Of a stretch of 64,000 nt of DNA, positions 30,646 through 38,405 are shown piece by piece. The DNA is from Thermodesulfovibrio aggregans (GTDB lineage Bacteria; Nitrospirota; Thermodesulfovibrionia; Thermodesulfovibrionales; Thermodesulfovibrionaceae): contig NZ_BCNO01000001.1 of NCBI RefSeq assembly GCF_001514535.1, positions 634,776 through 698,775 on the forward strand, given 5' to 3'. Positions within the stretch are counted from its first letter, which is position 1. Each line of letters opens with the position of its first letter. The translations under genes and the position numbers were made by a program. A model generated the notes under the pieces. It saw only the letters and a list, made by a program, of their open reading frames with translations, did no database searches and had not been told where the DNA came from.

Positions 30646-31727
30646 TGAACAAGGATATAGTTTCAGAACATTTAAGAGAACTTCTTAAGTTTTCTGCAAT
30701 TATTAATTCATCCCTTGAGATTGAAGAAATAAGAAAAAGAGCCTGTGAAGCCATCATGAATCTTGTAAATTGCGAAGCAGCCAGTCTATTGCTTTTTGAT
30801 GAACAAACTCAAGAACTTTATTTTGATGTTGCTTTAGGGCAGAAAGCAGATAAGATAAAAACGATAAGACTTAAATTGGGGCAGGGTATTGCTGGATGGG
30901 TTGCAGAAAAAAGACAGGCAGTTATAATAAACGATGTTCAAAGTGATCCAAGATTTTTTAAGAGTGCCGATGAGAAGTCAGGATTTGTAACAAAAACCAT
31001 GGTTTGTTTACCTGTCATGATTAAAGATAGACTTCTCGGAGTAATTCAGGCGATAAATAAAAGAAATACTGTATTTGATGAATATGATCTTGAACTACTT
31101 AATGCACTGAGTAGTCAAATTGCTGTAGCCATAGAAAATGCAAGACTCTACGATGAACTTAAACAGACCTTTTATGAAATAGTGCTTGCTCTTGCAGATA
31201 CAATTGAAAAGAGAGATCCCTATACAGCTGGTCATACAAAGAGAGTTATGGAATACTCTGTTAAAACAGGTATAGAGTTAGGACTTGAAAAAGAGGATCT
31301 TGAGAAACTTCAACTTGCAGCAATACTTCATGATATAGGTAAAATTGGGATAAGAGATGCGATTTTACTTAAGGAGGAAAAACTTTCAGATGAAGAGTTT
31401 AAAATTATACAGAATCATTCAATCTATGGAGCGGAAATTTTACAGCACGTAAGACAGCTTAAAGACATTATTCCAGGAGTTAAATATCATCATGAAAAAT
31501 TTGATGGCAGAGGATATCCTTTTGGATTAAAAGGAAAAGAAATTCCGATAATAGCAAGAATCATAGCAGTTGCAGATACTTTTGATGCGATGACCACAGA
31601 TAGACCATATAGAAAAGGAATGAGTAGGGAAGATGCAATAGAAGAATTGAAAAATAAAGCTGGCAGTCAATTTGATCCTGAGATAGTTGAGGCATTTTTG
31701 AAAGTATTAAATAAATATGAGAGGTGA
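30645..31727 (+). CDS. GAF-HD-GYP protein, canonical cyclic-di-GMP phosphodiesterase
   Basis: The ATG at 30645 shares a base with the previous stop and has AAGG in front; an in-frame ATG at 30624 would lengthen it by 7 codons. GAF occupies about residues 15-165 and HD-GYP about 180-355, with HTKRVMEYS, LHDIGKIGIRD, HHEKFDGRGYPFGL and TFDAMTTDRPYRKG all conserved. It is a paralogue of the preceding protein, with the complete signature. Both sit downstream of pilB, which suggests local c-di-GMP control of pili or secretion. Confidence 0.92.
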   Translation: MNKDIVSEHLRELLKFSAIINSSLEIEEIRKRACEAIMNLVNCEAASLLLFDEQTQELYFDVALGQKADKIKTIRLKLGQGIAGWVAEKRQAVIINDVQSDPRFFKSADEKSGFVTKTMVCLPVMIKDRLLGVIQAINKRNTVFDEYDLELLNALSSQIAVAIENARLYDELKQTFYEIVLALADTIEKRDPYTAGHTKRVMEYSVKTGIELGLEKEDLEKLQLAAILHDIGKIGIRDAILLKEEKLSDEEFKIIQNHSIYGAEILQHVRQLKDIIPGVKYHHEKFDGRGYPFGLKGKEIPIIARIIAVADTFDAMTTDRPYRKGMSREDAIEELKNKAGSQFDPEIVEAFLKVLNKYER

Positions 31728-31730
31728 GCT

Positions 31731-32495
31731 TTGATTATAAAAGTTCTTGGAGCTTCTGGCTCAGATGTGGCAGGATATCATCTTTCCTCTTTTCTTTTAA
31801 ACAGCAAAATACTTTTTGATGCCGGTGGAGTTACAGGTTCTTTAAGTTTTAGAGCTCAGCATAAAATAGAGCATATATTTATAACTCATGCCCATCTTGA
31901 CCACATTAGAGATATTCCATTTCTCGCTGATAATTTAATTGTAAGTGGTAAATCAAAAACTATAAAAATTTACTCCATAAAGGAAGTAATTGATGACATA
32001 AAAAAACATCTTCTCAATCAAAGGTTATGGCCAGATTTTACAGTAATTCCAGATGTTAAAAACTCAATTTTAAAATTAGAGATAATTCAGGAAAAAGCCC
32101 CCTTTTTAATAGATGAATATAAGATAACTGCTTACAGAATGAATCACACAGTACCATCTGTTGGCTATCTTATTGAAAAAAATGATAAATCTCTCTTTTA
32201 TACGGGAGATACAGGACCTGTAAAGAATCTGTGGGAGAATTTTTCGGATAAAAAATTGAACGTATTAATTATTGAGGTATCTTTCCCCAATAAAATGAAA
32301 GAACTTGCGATAAAGACAGGACATTTAACTGCAGAGCTATTTTTTGAAGATTTAAAATTTCTTAATCAAAGACCTGAAAAAATTTTCATAACTCACATAA
32401 AACCATTTTATAGAAAGCAGATTGAAAGAGAGCTCAAAAGATACTCAGGATATAAAATAAAAATTCTTCAAGGAGGGGAGATAATAAGGATTTAA
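31731..32495 (+). CDS. Metallo-beta-lactamase-fold hydrolase, class II cyclic-nucleotide phosphodiesterase-like
   Basis: 254 aa from TTG 31731. The metal site HAHLDHIRDIP (about residues 53-63) and further ligands in YTGDTGP and ITHIKPFY are present. The N-terminus VLGASGSDVAGYHLSSFLL resembles the class II (PDE1/CpdP) cyclic AMP phosphodiesterases, so a cyclic-nucleotide substrate is likely but not proven. It is the last gene of the pilB-HD-GYP-HD-GYP run. Confidence 0.78.
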   Translation: MIIKVLGASGSDVAGYHLSSFLLNSKILFDAGGVTGSLSFRAQHKIEHIFITHAHLDHIRDIPFLADNLIVSGKSKTIKIYSIKEVIDDIKKHLLNQRLWPDFTVIPDVKNSILKLEIIQEKAPFLIDEYKITAYRMNHTVPSVGYLIEKNDKSLFYTGDTGPVKNLWENFSDKKLNVLIIEVSFPNKMKELAIKTGHLTAELFFEDLKFLNQRPEKIFITHIKPFYRKQIERELKRYSGYKIKILQGGEIIRI

Positions 32496-32561
32496 ACTTG
32501 CAGAGTTTTTTTGTTTAACCTCTTTTATATAATTCAAAATATTAGGATTTTTCTTGTTTTC

Positions 32562-32590
32562 TTGACAAATCTCTAAGTATTATAGTAATT
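32562..32590 (+). promoter_or_regulatory. Candidate promoter of the tRNA pair
   Basis: A consensus TTGACA lies at 32562-32567, 34 bases before tRNA-Val. The -10 is less clear: TATAGTAATT at 32581-32590 is the best candidate. Confidence 0.45.
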
Positions 32591-32600
32591 TTAAAAATAC

Positions 32601-32673
32601 GGGCGGATAGCTCAGATGGGAGAGCGCAGCCCTTACAAGGCTGAGGTCACAGGTTCGAAACCTGTTCCGCCCA
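32601..32673 (+). tRNA. tRNA-Val (anticodon TAC)
   Basis: The acceptor stem GGGCGGA pairs with TCCGCCC, the D arm is GCTC/GAGC, and the anticodon stem CAGCC/GGCTG frames the loop CTTACAA. The T loop TTCGAAA is conserved. The discriminator is A and CCA is not encoded. Confidence 0.97.
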
Positions 32674-32683
32674 TGTGCTAATT

Positions 32684-32761
32684 GGGGTGGTAGTTCAGCA
32701 CGGTTAGAACGCTTGCCTGTCACGCAAGAGGCCGCGGGTTCAAGTCCCGTCCACCCCGCCA
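32684..32761 (+). tRNA. tRNA-Asp (anticodon GTC), CCA encoded
   Basis: The acceptor stem GGGGTGG pairs with CCACCCC (32751-32757), the discriminator is G and CCA follows at 32759-32761. The anticodon loop is CTGTCAC. It lies ten bases after tRNA-Val. The convergent integrase gene begins its 3' end 28 bases downstream, which makes this tRNA 3' end the likely chromosomal attachment site of the accessory block. Confidence 0.97.
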
Positions 32762-32788
32762 ATAAAATCAAGGGTTTTCAAAAACTGC

Positions 32789-33860
32789 TTATCCCTCACT
32801 GTAGTAAAATGTAGTAAAATTGTAGTAATGTAGTTTTTCAAGTACCTTAACTGCCTCTCTCTTATGAGCCTGTGATAGATGAGCGTATCTGAGTGTCATG
32901 GTTAAACTTTTGTGCCCTAAAAGTTCCTGCACTGTTTTAAGATCAACTCCATTCATTACAAGCTGGCTCGCATAAGTGTGTCTGAGATCGTGGAAGTGGA
33001 AGTCCTTGATACCTGCTTTCCTGCAAGCAGTGGCAAAACTTCTTTTTATGTATGTGTAATTTTTGCCTGTATCAGGGTTAACGAAAACATAGTCAGTATC
33101 AAGTCTTCTTTGAGAGTGCAACTGTAGTAAAACCTGTTTAAGTGCTTTATTAATTGGAATTTCTCTTCTTTCGCAGTTTTTTGTTTTATCGAGCAATATG
33201 AGATCGTTTTTAAGATCAATCATGTCCCATTTGAGGTTGAGGATCTCCCCTTTTCTCATGCCTGTATGAAGGGCGATAAAAACAATCGGGTATAAGTGCT
33301 TATCGCAAACATCAAGTAATCTCTGGATTTCTTCAGAGTTAAGATATCTGAGTCGCTTATTTTCACCCTTAAGAGGTTTTACTTTTCTGATTGATTTTAA
33401 TTTTTTCTCGCTTATCAGTTCCCATTCGTACGCCTTTGTCATACTAGCTTTTAAAATTGAAATATATCTGTTACAGGTAGCAGTTGAGTATTGTTGTTTA
33501 ATAAAATAAGACTGTAACATTTCAACTTCTTTATTATTTATATCAACCAGTCTTAACTTTTTAAACCACTCTGGCAAGACTTTGAGATAGTATTTTTTTT
33601 GTATGATAATAGTTTTGTCTTTTATAACACCATGGCAAATAGTGTTCTCTGTAAAAGGATTCAAAAGTAAGCATACTTTCTTGATTTGTCTCTGTCTGCC
33701 AAGTAACAGTTTTCGATTCCTGATTATCAAGTTTAAGTAATACCTTTGCGTAAATTTGTTCAGCAATTTTTCTATCACTGGTCTTTGTAGAAAAGCATTT
33801 TTGCTTGCCATCAATAGTAATGGCAATCCACCAGATTTTGCTTCTTTTATACAAGCCCAT
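32789..33860 (-). pseudogene. Tyrosine integrase with a one-base frameshift in an A8 tract
   Basis: The N-terminal part starts at ATG 33860 behind GGAGG (MGLYKRSKIWWIAI, an SAM-like/Arm-binding start) and runs in one frame to the T8 tract at 33593-33600. The core and catalytic part continues in another frame to 32789. The catalytic residues are all present: Arg in TGMRKGEIL, Lys in LDKTKN, HDLRHTYAS, GHKSLT and the Tyr in TLRYAHLSQ. Removing one A from the minus-strand A8 would restore a single 357-residue protein. This is either a decayed gene, a sequencing error, or slippage-based expression. It sits next to tRNA-Asp in the orientation of an integrative element. Confidence 0.8.
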
Positions 33861-33949
33861 ATATAACCTCCATACAGGCTTGCATACCTGACTTGTCAAA
33901 GAACAGAGATACAATAGAATAAGAAATAGGAAACATAAGAGTCAAATAT

Positions 33950-34183
33950 TTACGAATTAATTTTTGAAAGGATTTCATCAACAACTTCGTCAACGGTTTC
34001 ATCAACTCCATCAGGATTAACAAGATTTTTTTCGATAAATTCCTGAATGTCAACTGGTCTAAATCTTATGAGTTTATTGTTAATTTTTATGTGTGGAATT
34101 TGTTTCCTTTCAACCCAGTAATAAATAGTTCTTTTATTAACTTTAAGCATTCTCGCAACATCATCTGTTGTTAAAAGTTCCAT
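33950..34183 (-). CDS. Excisionase-like helix-turn-helix protein, copy A
   Basis: 77 aa. The N-terminal half LLTTDDVARMLKVNKRTIYYWVERKQIPHIKI is a MerR/AlpA-type winged helix (HTH_17) used by excisionases and element regulators. The acidic tail (GVDETVDEVVDEILSKI) is unusual. It lies directly upstream of the integrase with the start behind AAGGAGG, the normal xis-int order. It probably controls directionality or expression of integration. Confidence 0.8.
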   Translation of the reverse strand: MELLTTDDVARMLKVNKRTIYYWVERKQIPHIKINNKLIRFRPVDIQEFIEKNLVNPDGVDETVDEVVDEILSKINS

Positions 34184-34505
34184 AAATTTTACCTCCTTCT
34201 TTTATATAACATATTGACTGTTTTTCAAATTTTTTGATTTCAATTAAATTTTTTATAAATTCGGCTTCAAGCCAACGAGGAGTTTGGCTCTGGATATTGC
34301 TTGATATCAGGGCTCTATCGCAAGATGATCTGTAAGGCTTATCGATCATTAATGCTGAATAGATATCTGCCAATGATAAAATTTTATTTGCGATAGAAAA
34401 TTTTTCTCTGGTAAGTACTTTATGGTCTCTAGGTCCATCATGACTTTCATATTGGTGTTCAACAACGCTATATGTACTATGTAAACAAACCCTGTAAATC
34501 TTCAT
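34161..34505 (-). pseudogene. HD-GYP domain fragment, copy A
   Basis: The reading frame contains a degenerate second half of an HD-GYP domain: HQYESHDGPRDHK in place of HHExxDGxGYP, followed by ANKILSLADIYSALMIDKPYRSS. The first half with the HD motif is missing and the GYP is altered, so no phosphodiesterase activity is expected. A one-base difference from copy B (five versus four T near 34216) moves its C-terminus into the excisionase start. It may be cargo captured by the element. Confidence 0.6.
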
Positions 34506-34580
34506 AATAAATATTATTTTTTAGGCATAAAATTTCTTTATTTGTAAAAGTTGCAACAAGTAACAGTTGCATGAAAGGAC

Positions 34581-34603
34581 CCTGTTGCAACAGTTGCAAC
34601 AGG
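34581..34603. promoter_or_regulatory. 23-bp perfect palindrome, copy A
   Basis: Arms CCTGTTGCAAC and GTTGCAACAGG around one central base. A partial version (TTGCAACAAGTAACAGTTGCA) lies about 25 bases to the left. It is upstream of the minus-strand HD-GYP fragment and excisionase and is duplicated intact at 38043. It is probably the binding site of an element-encoded regulator. Confidence 0.6.
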
Positions 34604-34695
34604 TAGAGTATGGTTTTGAGAAGAAATTATAGATTGAAGATTGAAAAAGATTTTTTCGGTTTTTTAGTAAAGGTGGTTATCCTAAACCTATCAAA

Positions 34696-35008
34696 TAGTG
34701 GACACGATAAGTTCGTAGAGCTTAAACTTTTTCAGCAGAACAGAAAAAATCAGGAGAGAGGGGTATAAATGAAAAAAGAAAATGGTTTGACAGTATGGCT
34801 TGGGATTGAACAAATATTTACATTTTAAGACAATCCGAAGGGGAATGCCGACACTGAAAGAATAATGAGCACAATTAAAGAGGAATTAATCTGGCTTAAT
34901 GAGCTTAAAAACTTTGAAGAAGCAAAAGTAAAGGATAAGTGAAATATTGCTTAAAGCTCTACAAACTGAAAGGCTAAAAAGTGTCCTCAAAATTGGGGTG
35001 CAGTACAG
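34696..35008 (+). mobile_element. Internally deleted IS3-type remnant
   Basis: Starts with TAGTGGACACGATAAG just after copy A. A short plus-strand frame includes NPKGNADTERIMSTIKEEL, matching the rve catalytic region of IS3-family OrfB (N/D...E spacing). It ends near CTCAAAATTGGGGTGCAGTA. The last string recurs at 59358, so it is probably an IS terminus. Most of the transposase is gone. Confidence 0.55.
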
Positions 35009-35041
35009 AGCTAACTCCCGCTTTTTTGCAAAGACAGAATA

Positions 35042-35098
35042 ATTGTCTATTGACAATTTTATATACTTTTAGTAGCATATAGTATCATATTGATACTA
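35042..35098 (+). promoter_or_regulatory. mqsRA promoter with two operator-like palindromes
   Basis: TTGACA at 35050-35055 is the -35 candidate and lies inside ATTGTCTATTGACAAT (35042-35057). A second perfect inverted repeat, TAGTATCA-TAT-TGATACTA, covers 35080-35098 over the -10/start region. Type II antitoxins such as MqsA repress through palindromes of this kind; the actual operator is not proven. Confidence 0.55.
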
Positions 35099-35137
35099 TT
35101 TTTAATAGAGGAATTGAGATATGTTATTATTATTTAA

Positions 35138-35485
35138 ATGGCAACGAGGAAAAAACCTGCACCCAAGAAAAAGCCTCATTATGATCTTTGCAAATTTAAA
35201 AATTTATTTTCAAATCCTGGGAAGAGATGTATTACAAATACTGCATTTAAGGGAGCAGGTGAACTGGGTTATATGGACGAAGATGAAATTACAGATGTTA
35301 TTGAAAAATTATCAAACAAAAATTTTTACAAATCAATGCCTTCAGATAGATTTCCTGAACTATGGCAGGATGTCTACATTTTTAAAGATGATGAAAACGA
35401 CATTGAAATTTATATAAAAATTCAAATTTTTGAAAATAAAGCAATTTTAGTTCAATTTAAAGAATATAAAAAGGAGGAAATATAA
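35138..35485 (+). CDS. mqsR: MqsR-family mRNA interferase toxin
   Basis: 115 aa. The core AFKGAGELGYMDEDEITDVIEKL, followed by NFYKSMPSDRFPELWQDVY, fits the MqsR family (RelE fold, cleaving mRNA at GCU in the E. coli enzyme). Toxin precedes antitoxin, as is typical for mqsRA. The frame is intact and ends two bases before mqsA. The leading KPAPKKKPHYDL segment is basic. Confidence 0.8.
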   Translation: MATRKKPAPKKKPHYDLCKFKNLFSNPGKRCITNTAFKGAGELGYMDEDEITDVIEKLSNKNFYKSMPSDRFPELWQDVYIFKDDENDIEIYIKIQIFENKAILVQFKEYKKEEI

Positions 35486-35486
35486 A

Positions 35487-35972
35487 ATGCAAGAGTTTAA
35501 AAAATGTCCTTTTTGTGGAAAGGGTAAGTTGGTTAAAAAAGTTACAGAAGAAGTTTTTAATTACAAAGGTAAAACAATCACAATACCTGATTATGTAATT
35601 CATGAATGCAATGTATGTGGTGAATCCATTGTTGACAGAAAAACCTTGAAATCAGCGGGCAAGAAATTAAAAGAATTCAAAAGACAGGTTGAAGGATTAC
35701 TTACACCTGAAGAAATAAGGAATATCAGGAAAAAATTTGGACTTTCTCAGGAGAAAATGGGAGAAATTCTTGGTGGAGGGAAAAAGAGTTTTGCAAGATA
35801 CGAAACAGGGCAATTGTGTCAGAGCAGACCCATGGATAATCTTTTAAGGATTCTTGATGCTTATCCTTTTGTTATTCAAATTTTGATAAAGGATAAAATT
35901 AAGCAGGTTGAAAAACAGAGCCGAAAAATTAAGGATTTAGAATTACAAAAAAGTTTACAAAGTAGTGAGTGA
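35487..35972 (+). CDS. mqsA: MqsA-family antitoxin with C-terminal extension
   Basis: 161 aa. The N-terminal zinc domain shows CPFCGKG and CNVCGES. The C-terminal HTH has LTPEEIRNIRKKFGLSQEKMGEILGGGKKSFARYETGQ, both diagnostic of MqsA. The protein continues about 35 residues past the HTH with a charged tail ending KSLQSSE. In toxin-antitoxin-chaperone systems, such tails are chaperone-addiction segments recognised by SecB, and the broken SecB-like gene follows directly. Confidence 0.85.
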   Translation: MQEFKKCPFCGKGKLVKKVTEEVFNYKGKTITIPDYVIHECNVCGESIVDRKTLKSAGKKLKEFKRQVEGLLTPEEIRNIRKKFGLSQEKMGEILGGGKKSFARYETGQLCQSRPMDNLLRILDAYPFVIQILIKDKIKQVEKQSRKIKDLELQKSLQSSE

Positions 35973-36019
35973 CAAAAACTTAAAATAAAAAACCATTCAT
36001 AATACAGAAGGACTGGAAA

Positions 36020-36440
36020 TTGCAATCTAAATTTAAAATAGAAAATATCAGACAGATTGAATGTTTCTCTGCTCTGAATCCTGTTTCCAAACCTGAAAAA
36101 ACAGGCGGTATCAGATTGATTTAAGTCTGAAAATATCATTTCACAAAAAAGGTAAGAGGGTAAAGGTACCCCTAATTTTTTCTCTGAAAAAAAAGAACAG
36201 CCTTTTGTTCTCAGGGTTGTTTTTGAAGGAATATTTGTTTTTGATAGTATACCAAAGAAAGAAGAACTTGAAAGAATTGTTCATATCAACTGTTCGTCAA
36301 TTATATTTCCATTTATCAGGGAATCCGTAGCAGATTTAACAAGAAAAGCAGGTCTTCCACTTAATATTGATCCTGTAAATTTTGTTGCTTTATACGAATT
36401 GTCAAAAGAAAAAGCAAAGAATGTAAATAAAAAAAATTGA
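36020..36440 (+). pseudogene. SecB-like chaperone of a TAC system, broken
   Basis: A TTG at 36020 behind AAGGA opens LQSKFKIENIRQIECFSALNPVSKPE, the start of SecB-like proteins, but two stops and frame changes follow around 36120-36180. From about 36186 another frame gives PFVLRVVFEGIFVFDSIPKKEEL, then INCSSIIFPFIRESVADLTRKAG and INFVALYE-like sequence (here DPVNFVALYE) to a stop at 36440. The conserved FPFIRExxADLTRxAG motif makes the SecB assignment firm. With mqsR and mqsA it forms the three-gene toxin-antitoxin-chaperone order, with the chaperone inactivated. Confidence 0.8.
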
Positions 36441-36606
36441 AGAAAACAAAAAATAGAGATTTAAAGAAAAAGATTGATTCACGAGAGGGAATTAAAAAGT
36501 AAAAATATGGATATCTTGGTTCAGGCAGTGGTGCTAATTACAAATCCTGAGAGTGTTTGGTGACAGGGTCGAAAGGTTTATGATACAACAAAATTTAGAG
36601 GTTTAA

Positions 36607-36804
36607 ATGGAACCTGTTGAAAAAGAGGAACTTTTTAAAATGATTAAAATGGCAGTTAGAGAAGCACTTGAAGAGGAATTTTTAGAAAGATTTTTAAATA
36701 ATGTACCAGATGTTTCTGATGAAGAAATGAGAGATATTATACAAATATATGGGGCTCCTTCCCGAGAAAAAAAGCCTGTTTATAGTGAAACAATTGATCT
36801 ATGA
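36607..36804 (+). CDS. Small acidic protein, probable antitoxin
   Basis: 65 aa starting behind GAGG, ending with a stop that overlaps the ATG of a RelE-like pseudogene (ATGA). The composition is helical and acidic (VREALEEEFLERFLNN). Position and coupling to a RelE frame indicate an antitoxin, but I recognise no DNA-binding fold in it. Confidence 0.55.
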   Translation: MEPVEKEELFKMIKMAVREALEEEFLERFLNNVPDVSDEEMRDIIQIYGAPSREKKPVYSETIDL

Positions 36805-37068
36805 AATGGATAATTCAGTATTCCAATGAAGCCTTAGATTTTATTGAGAGAGAAAAAATATCCGACGAAATTAAAAATGAAATAAAAAAAATTGATTTTG
36901 AAGGTTAAGCGAGAGAACATAAAACTTGATATATAAAAACTAAAAGGAGAATGGAAAGGTTATTACAGAATAAGAAAAGGAAAATTGAGAATAATATTTA
37001 CAATTGAAAAAGAAAAAAGAGTAATTTTCATTGACAAAACTGATTATAGAGGAGAAGTTTACAAATAA
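36801..37068 (+). pseudogene. RelE-family toxin, frameshifted
   Basis: ATG 36801 starts MKWIIQYSNEALDFIERE and stops at 36907. In the next frame an in-frame TAA interrupts, then KLKGEWKGYYRIRKGKLRI and IDKTDYRGEVYK follow, the typical RelE/ParE C-terminal half. One frameshift and one nonsense change have silenced the toxin while its antitoxin frame remains. Confidence 0.75.
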
Positions 37069-37147
37069 AAAAGGATTAAAAGAATCAATAAAGGATTTTT
37101 CAACTCTATCCGAACTCTATCCGAATCAAAAATAAAATGCAATAAAA

Positions 37148-37324
37148 TCAATAAGTTACAATCTGTTGACGCGGGTTCGATTCCTGATTATCAAGTTTAA
37201 GTAATACCTTTGCGTAAATTTGTTCAGCAATTTTTCTATCACTGGTCTTTGTAGAAAAGCATTTTTGCTTGCCATCAATAGTAATGGCAATCCACCAGAT
37301 TTTGCCTCTTTTATACAAGCCCAT
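37148..37324 (-). pseudogene. Integrase 5' fragment, copy B
   Basis: Begins MGLYKRGKIWWIAITI like copy A and continues identically to LKLDNQES before leaving the repeat and ending at 37148. It contains only the N-terminal arm-binding part and no catalytic residues, so it cannot recombine DNA. Confidence 0.75.
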
Positions 37325-37416
37325 ATATAACCTCCATACAGGCTTGCATACCTGACTTGTCAAAGAACAGAGATACAATAGAATCAGAAATAGGAAACAT
37401 AAGAGTCAAATATTTA

Positions 37417-37647
37417 CTAATTGATTTTTGAAAGGATTTCATCAACGACTTCGTCAACGGTTTCATCAACTCCATCAGGATTAACAAGATTTTTCTCGAT
37501 AAATTCCTGAATGTCAACTGGTCTAAATCTTATGAGTTTATTGTTAATTTTTATGTGTGGAATTTGTTTCCTTTCAACCCAGTAATAAATAGTTCTTTTA
37601 TTAACTTTAAGCATTCTTGCAACATCATCTGTTGTTAAAAGTTCCAT
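37417..37647 (-). CDS. Excisionase-like helix-turn-helix protein, copy B
   Basis: 76 aa, almost identical to the protein at 33950-34183, including the HTH (DDVARMLKVNKRTIYYW) and the acidic tail. It ends one residue earlier. The start is behind AAGGAGG. If expressed, it could still act on the element although its integrase is gone. Confidence 0.75.
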   Translation of the reverse strand: MELLTTDDVARMLKVNKRTIYYWVERKQIPHIKINNKLIRFRPVDIQEFIEKNLVNPDGVDETVDEVVDEILSKIN

Positions 37648-37665
37648 AAATTTTACCTCCTTCTT

Positions 37666-37968
37666 TTATATAACATATTGACTGTTTTCAAATTTTTTGA
37701 TTTCAATTAAATTTTTTATAAATTCGGCTTCAAGCCAACGAGGAGTTTGGTTCTGGATATTGCTTGATAAAAGGGCTCTATCGCAAGATGATCTGTAAGG
37801 CTTATCGATCATTAATGCTGAATAGATATCTGCCAATGATAAAATTTTATTTGCGATAGAAAATTTTTCTCTGGTAAGTACTTTATGGTCTCTAGGTCCA
37901 TCATGACTTTCATATTGGTGTTCAACAACGCTATATGTACTATGTAAACAAACCCTGTAAATCTTCAT
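37666..37968 (-). pseudogene. HD-GYP domain fragment, copy B
   Basis: 100 codons with the same degenerate half HD-GYP domain as copy A. It stops upstream of the excisionase start because of a one-base difference near 37689. Confidence 0.55.
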
Positions 37969-38042
37969 AATAAATATTATTTTTTAGGCATAAAATTTCT
38001 TTATTTGTAAAAATTGCAACAAGCAATAGTTGCATGAAGGAC

Positions 38043-38065
38043 CCTGTTGCAACAGTTGCAACAGG
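38043..38065. promoter_or_regulatory. 23-bp perfect palindrome, copy B
   Basis: Same CCTGTTGCAAC/GTTGCAACAGG arms as at 34581, conserved while nearby bases differ slightly between the copies. Confidence 0.6.
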
Positions 38066-38263
38066 TAGAGTGTGGTTTTGAGAAGACATTATAGATTGAA
38101 GATTGAAAAAGATTTTTTCGGTTTTTTAGTAAAGGTGGTTATCCTAAACCTATCAAACTTTCTTTGTGTGATTTTTGGTTAATTTAATGGAGGCTACACC
38201 CTCATTTATTGTTCTGTCAATTTTACACATAAAAAATTTTACACTGCCGGGATAGCAATATGC

Positions 38264-38292
38264 TTGATTTTTTGACATTTGTTACCTATAAT
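38264..38292 (+). promoter_or_regulatory. Candidate promoter of the lyase operon
   Basis: TTGATT at 38264-38269 and TATAAT at 38287-38292 with 17 bases between them, about 110 bases before the first gene. A TTGACA inside the spacer is too close to serve the same -10. Confidence 0.5.
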
Positions 38293-38405
38293 AATCATAG
38301 CAGAATGACAGAAGAGAGGTAATTTAAAATTAAACAGTCTTGCAAGGTTTTGATTTTCAAAAAATTGCGAGTCTTTGAAGAGTATTTATAAAAAAGGAGG
38401 GGAAT

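Larger units (their letters stand above)
33712..34695. repeat. Direct duplication, copy A (984 bp)
   Basis: Nearly identical to 37176-38157 in the same orientation. It contains the integrase 5' end, the excisionase-like gene, the HD-GYP fragment and a 23-bp palindrome. The copies differ by a few substitutions and single-base indels, so the duplication is recent. Copy A is joined to the rest of the integrase; copy B is not. Confidence 0.92.
37176..38157. repeat. Direct duplication, copy B (982 bp)
   Basis: Matches 33712-34695. Its left border is fused to CAATCTGTTGACGCGGGTTC, which resembles a tRNA T-arm, and its right border to unrelated sequence upstream of the lyase genes. The integrase piece here stops after about 70 codons. 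Confidence 0.92.

Noticed and set aside
32580-32771. Minus-strand ORF across the two tRNA genes
   Set aside because: Both tRNAs fold perfectly on the plus strand, and this type of spurious ORF over tRNAs is well known.
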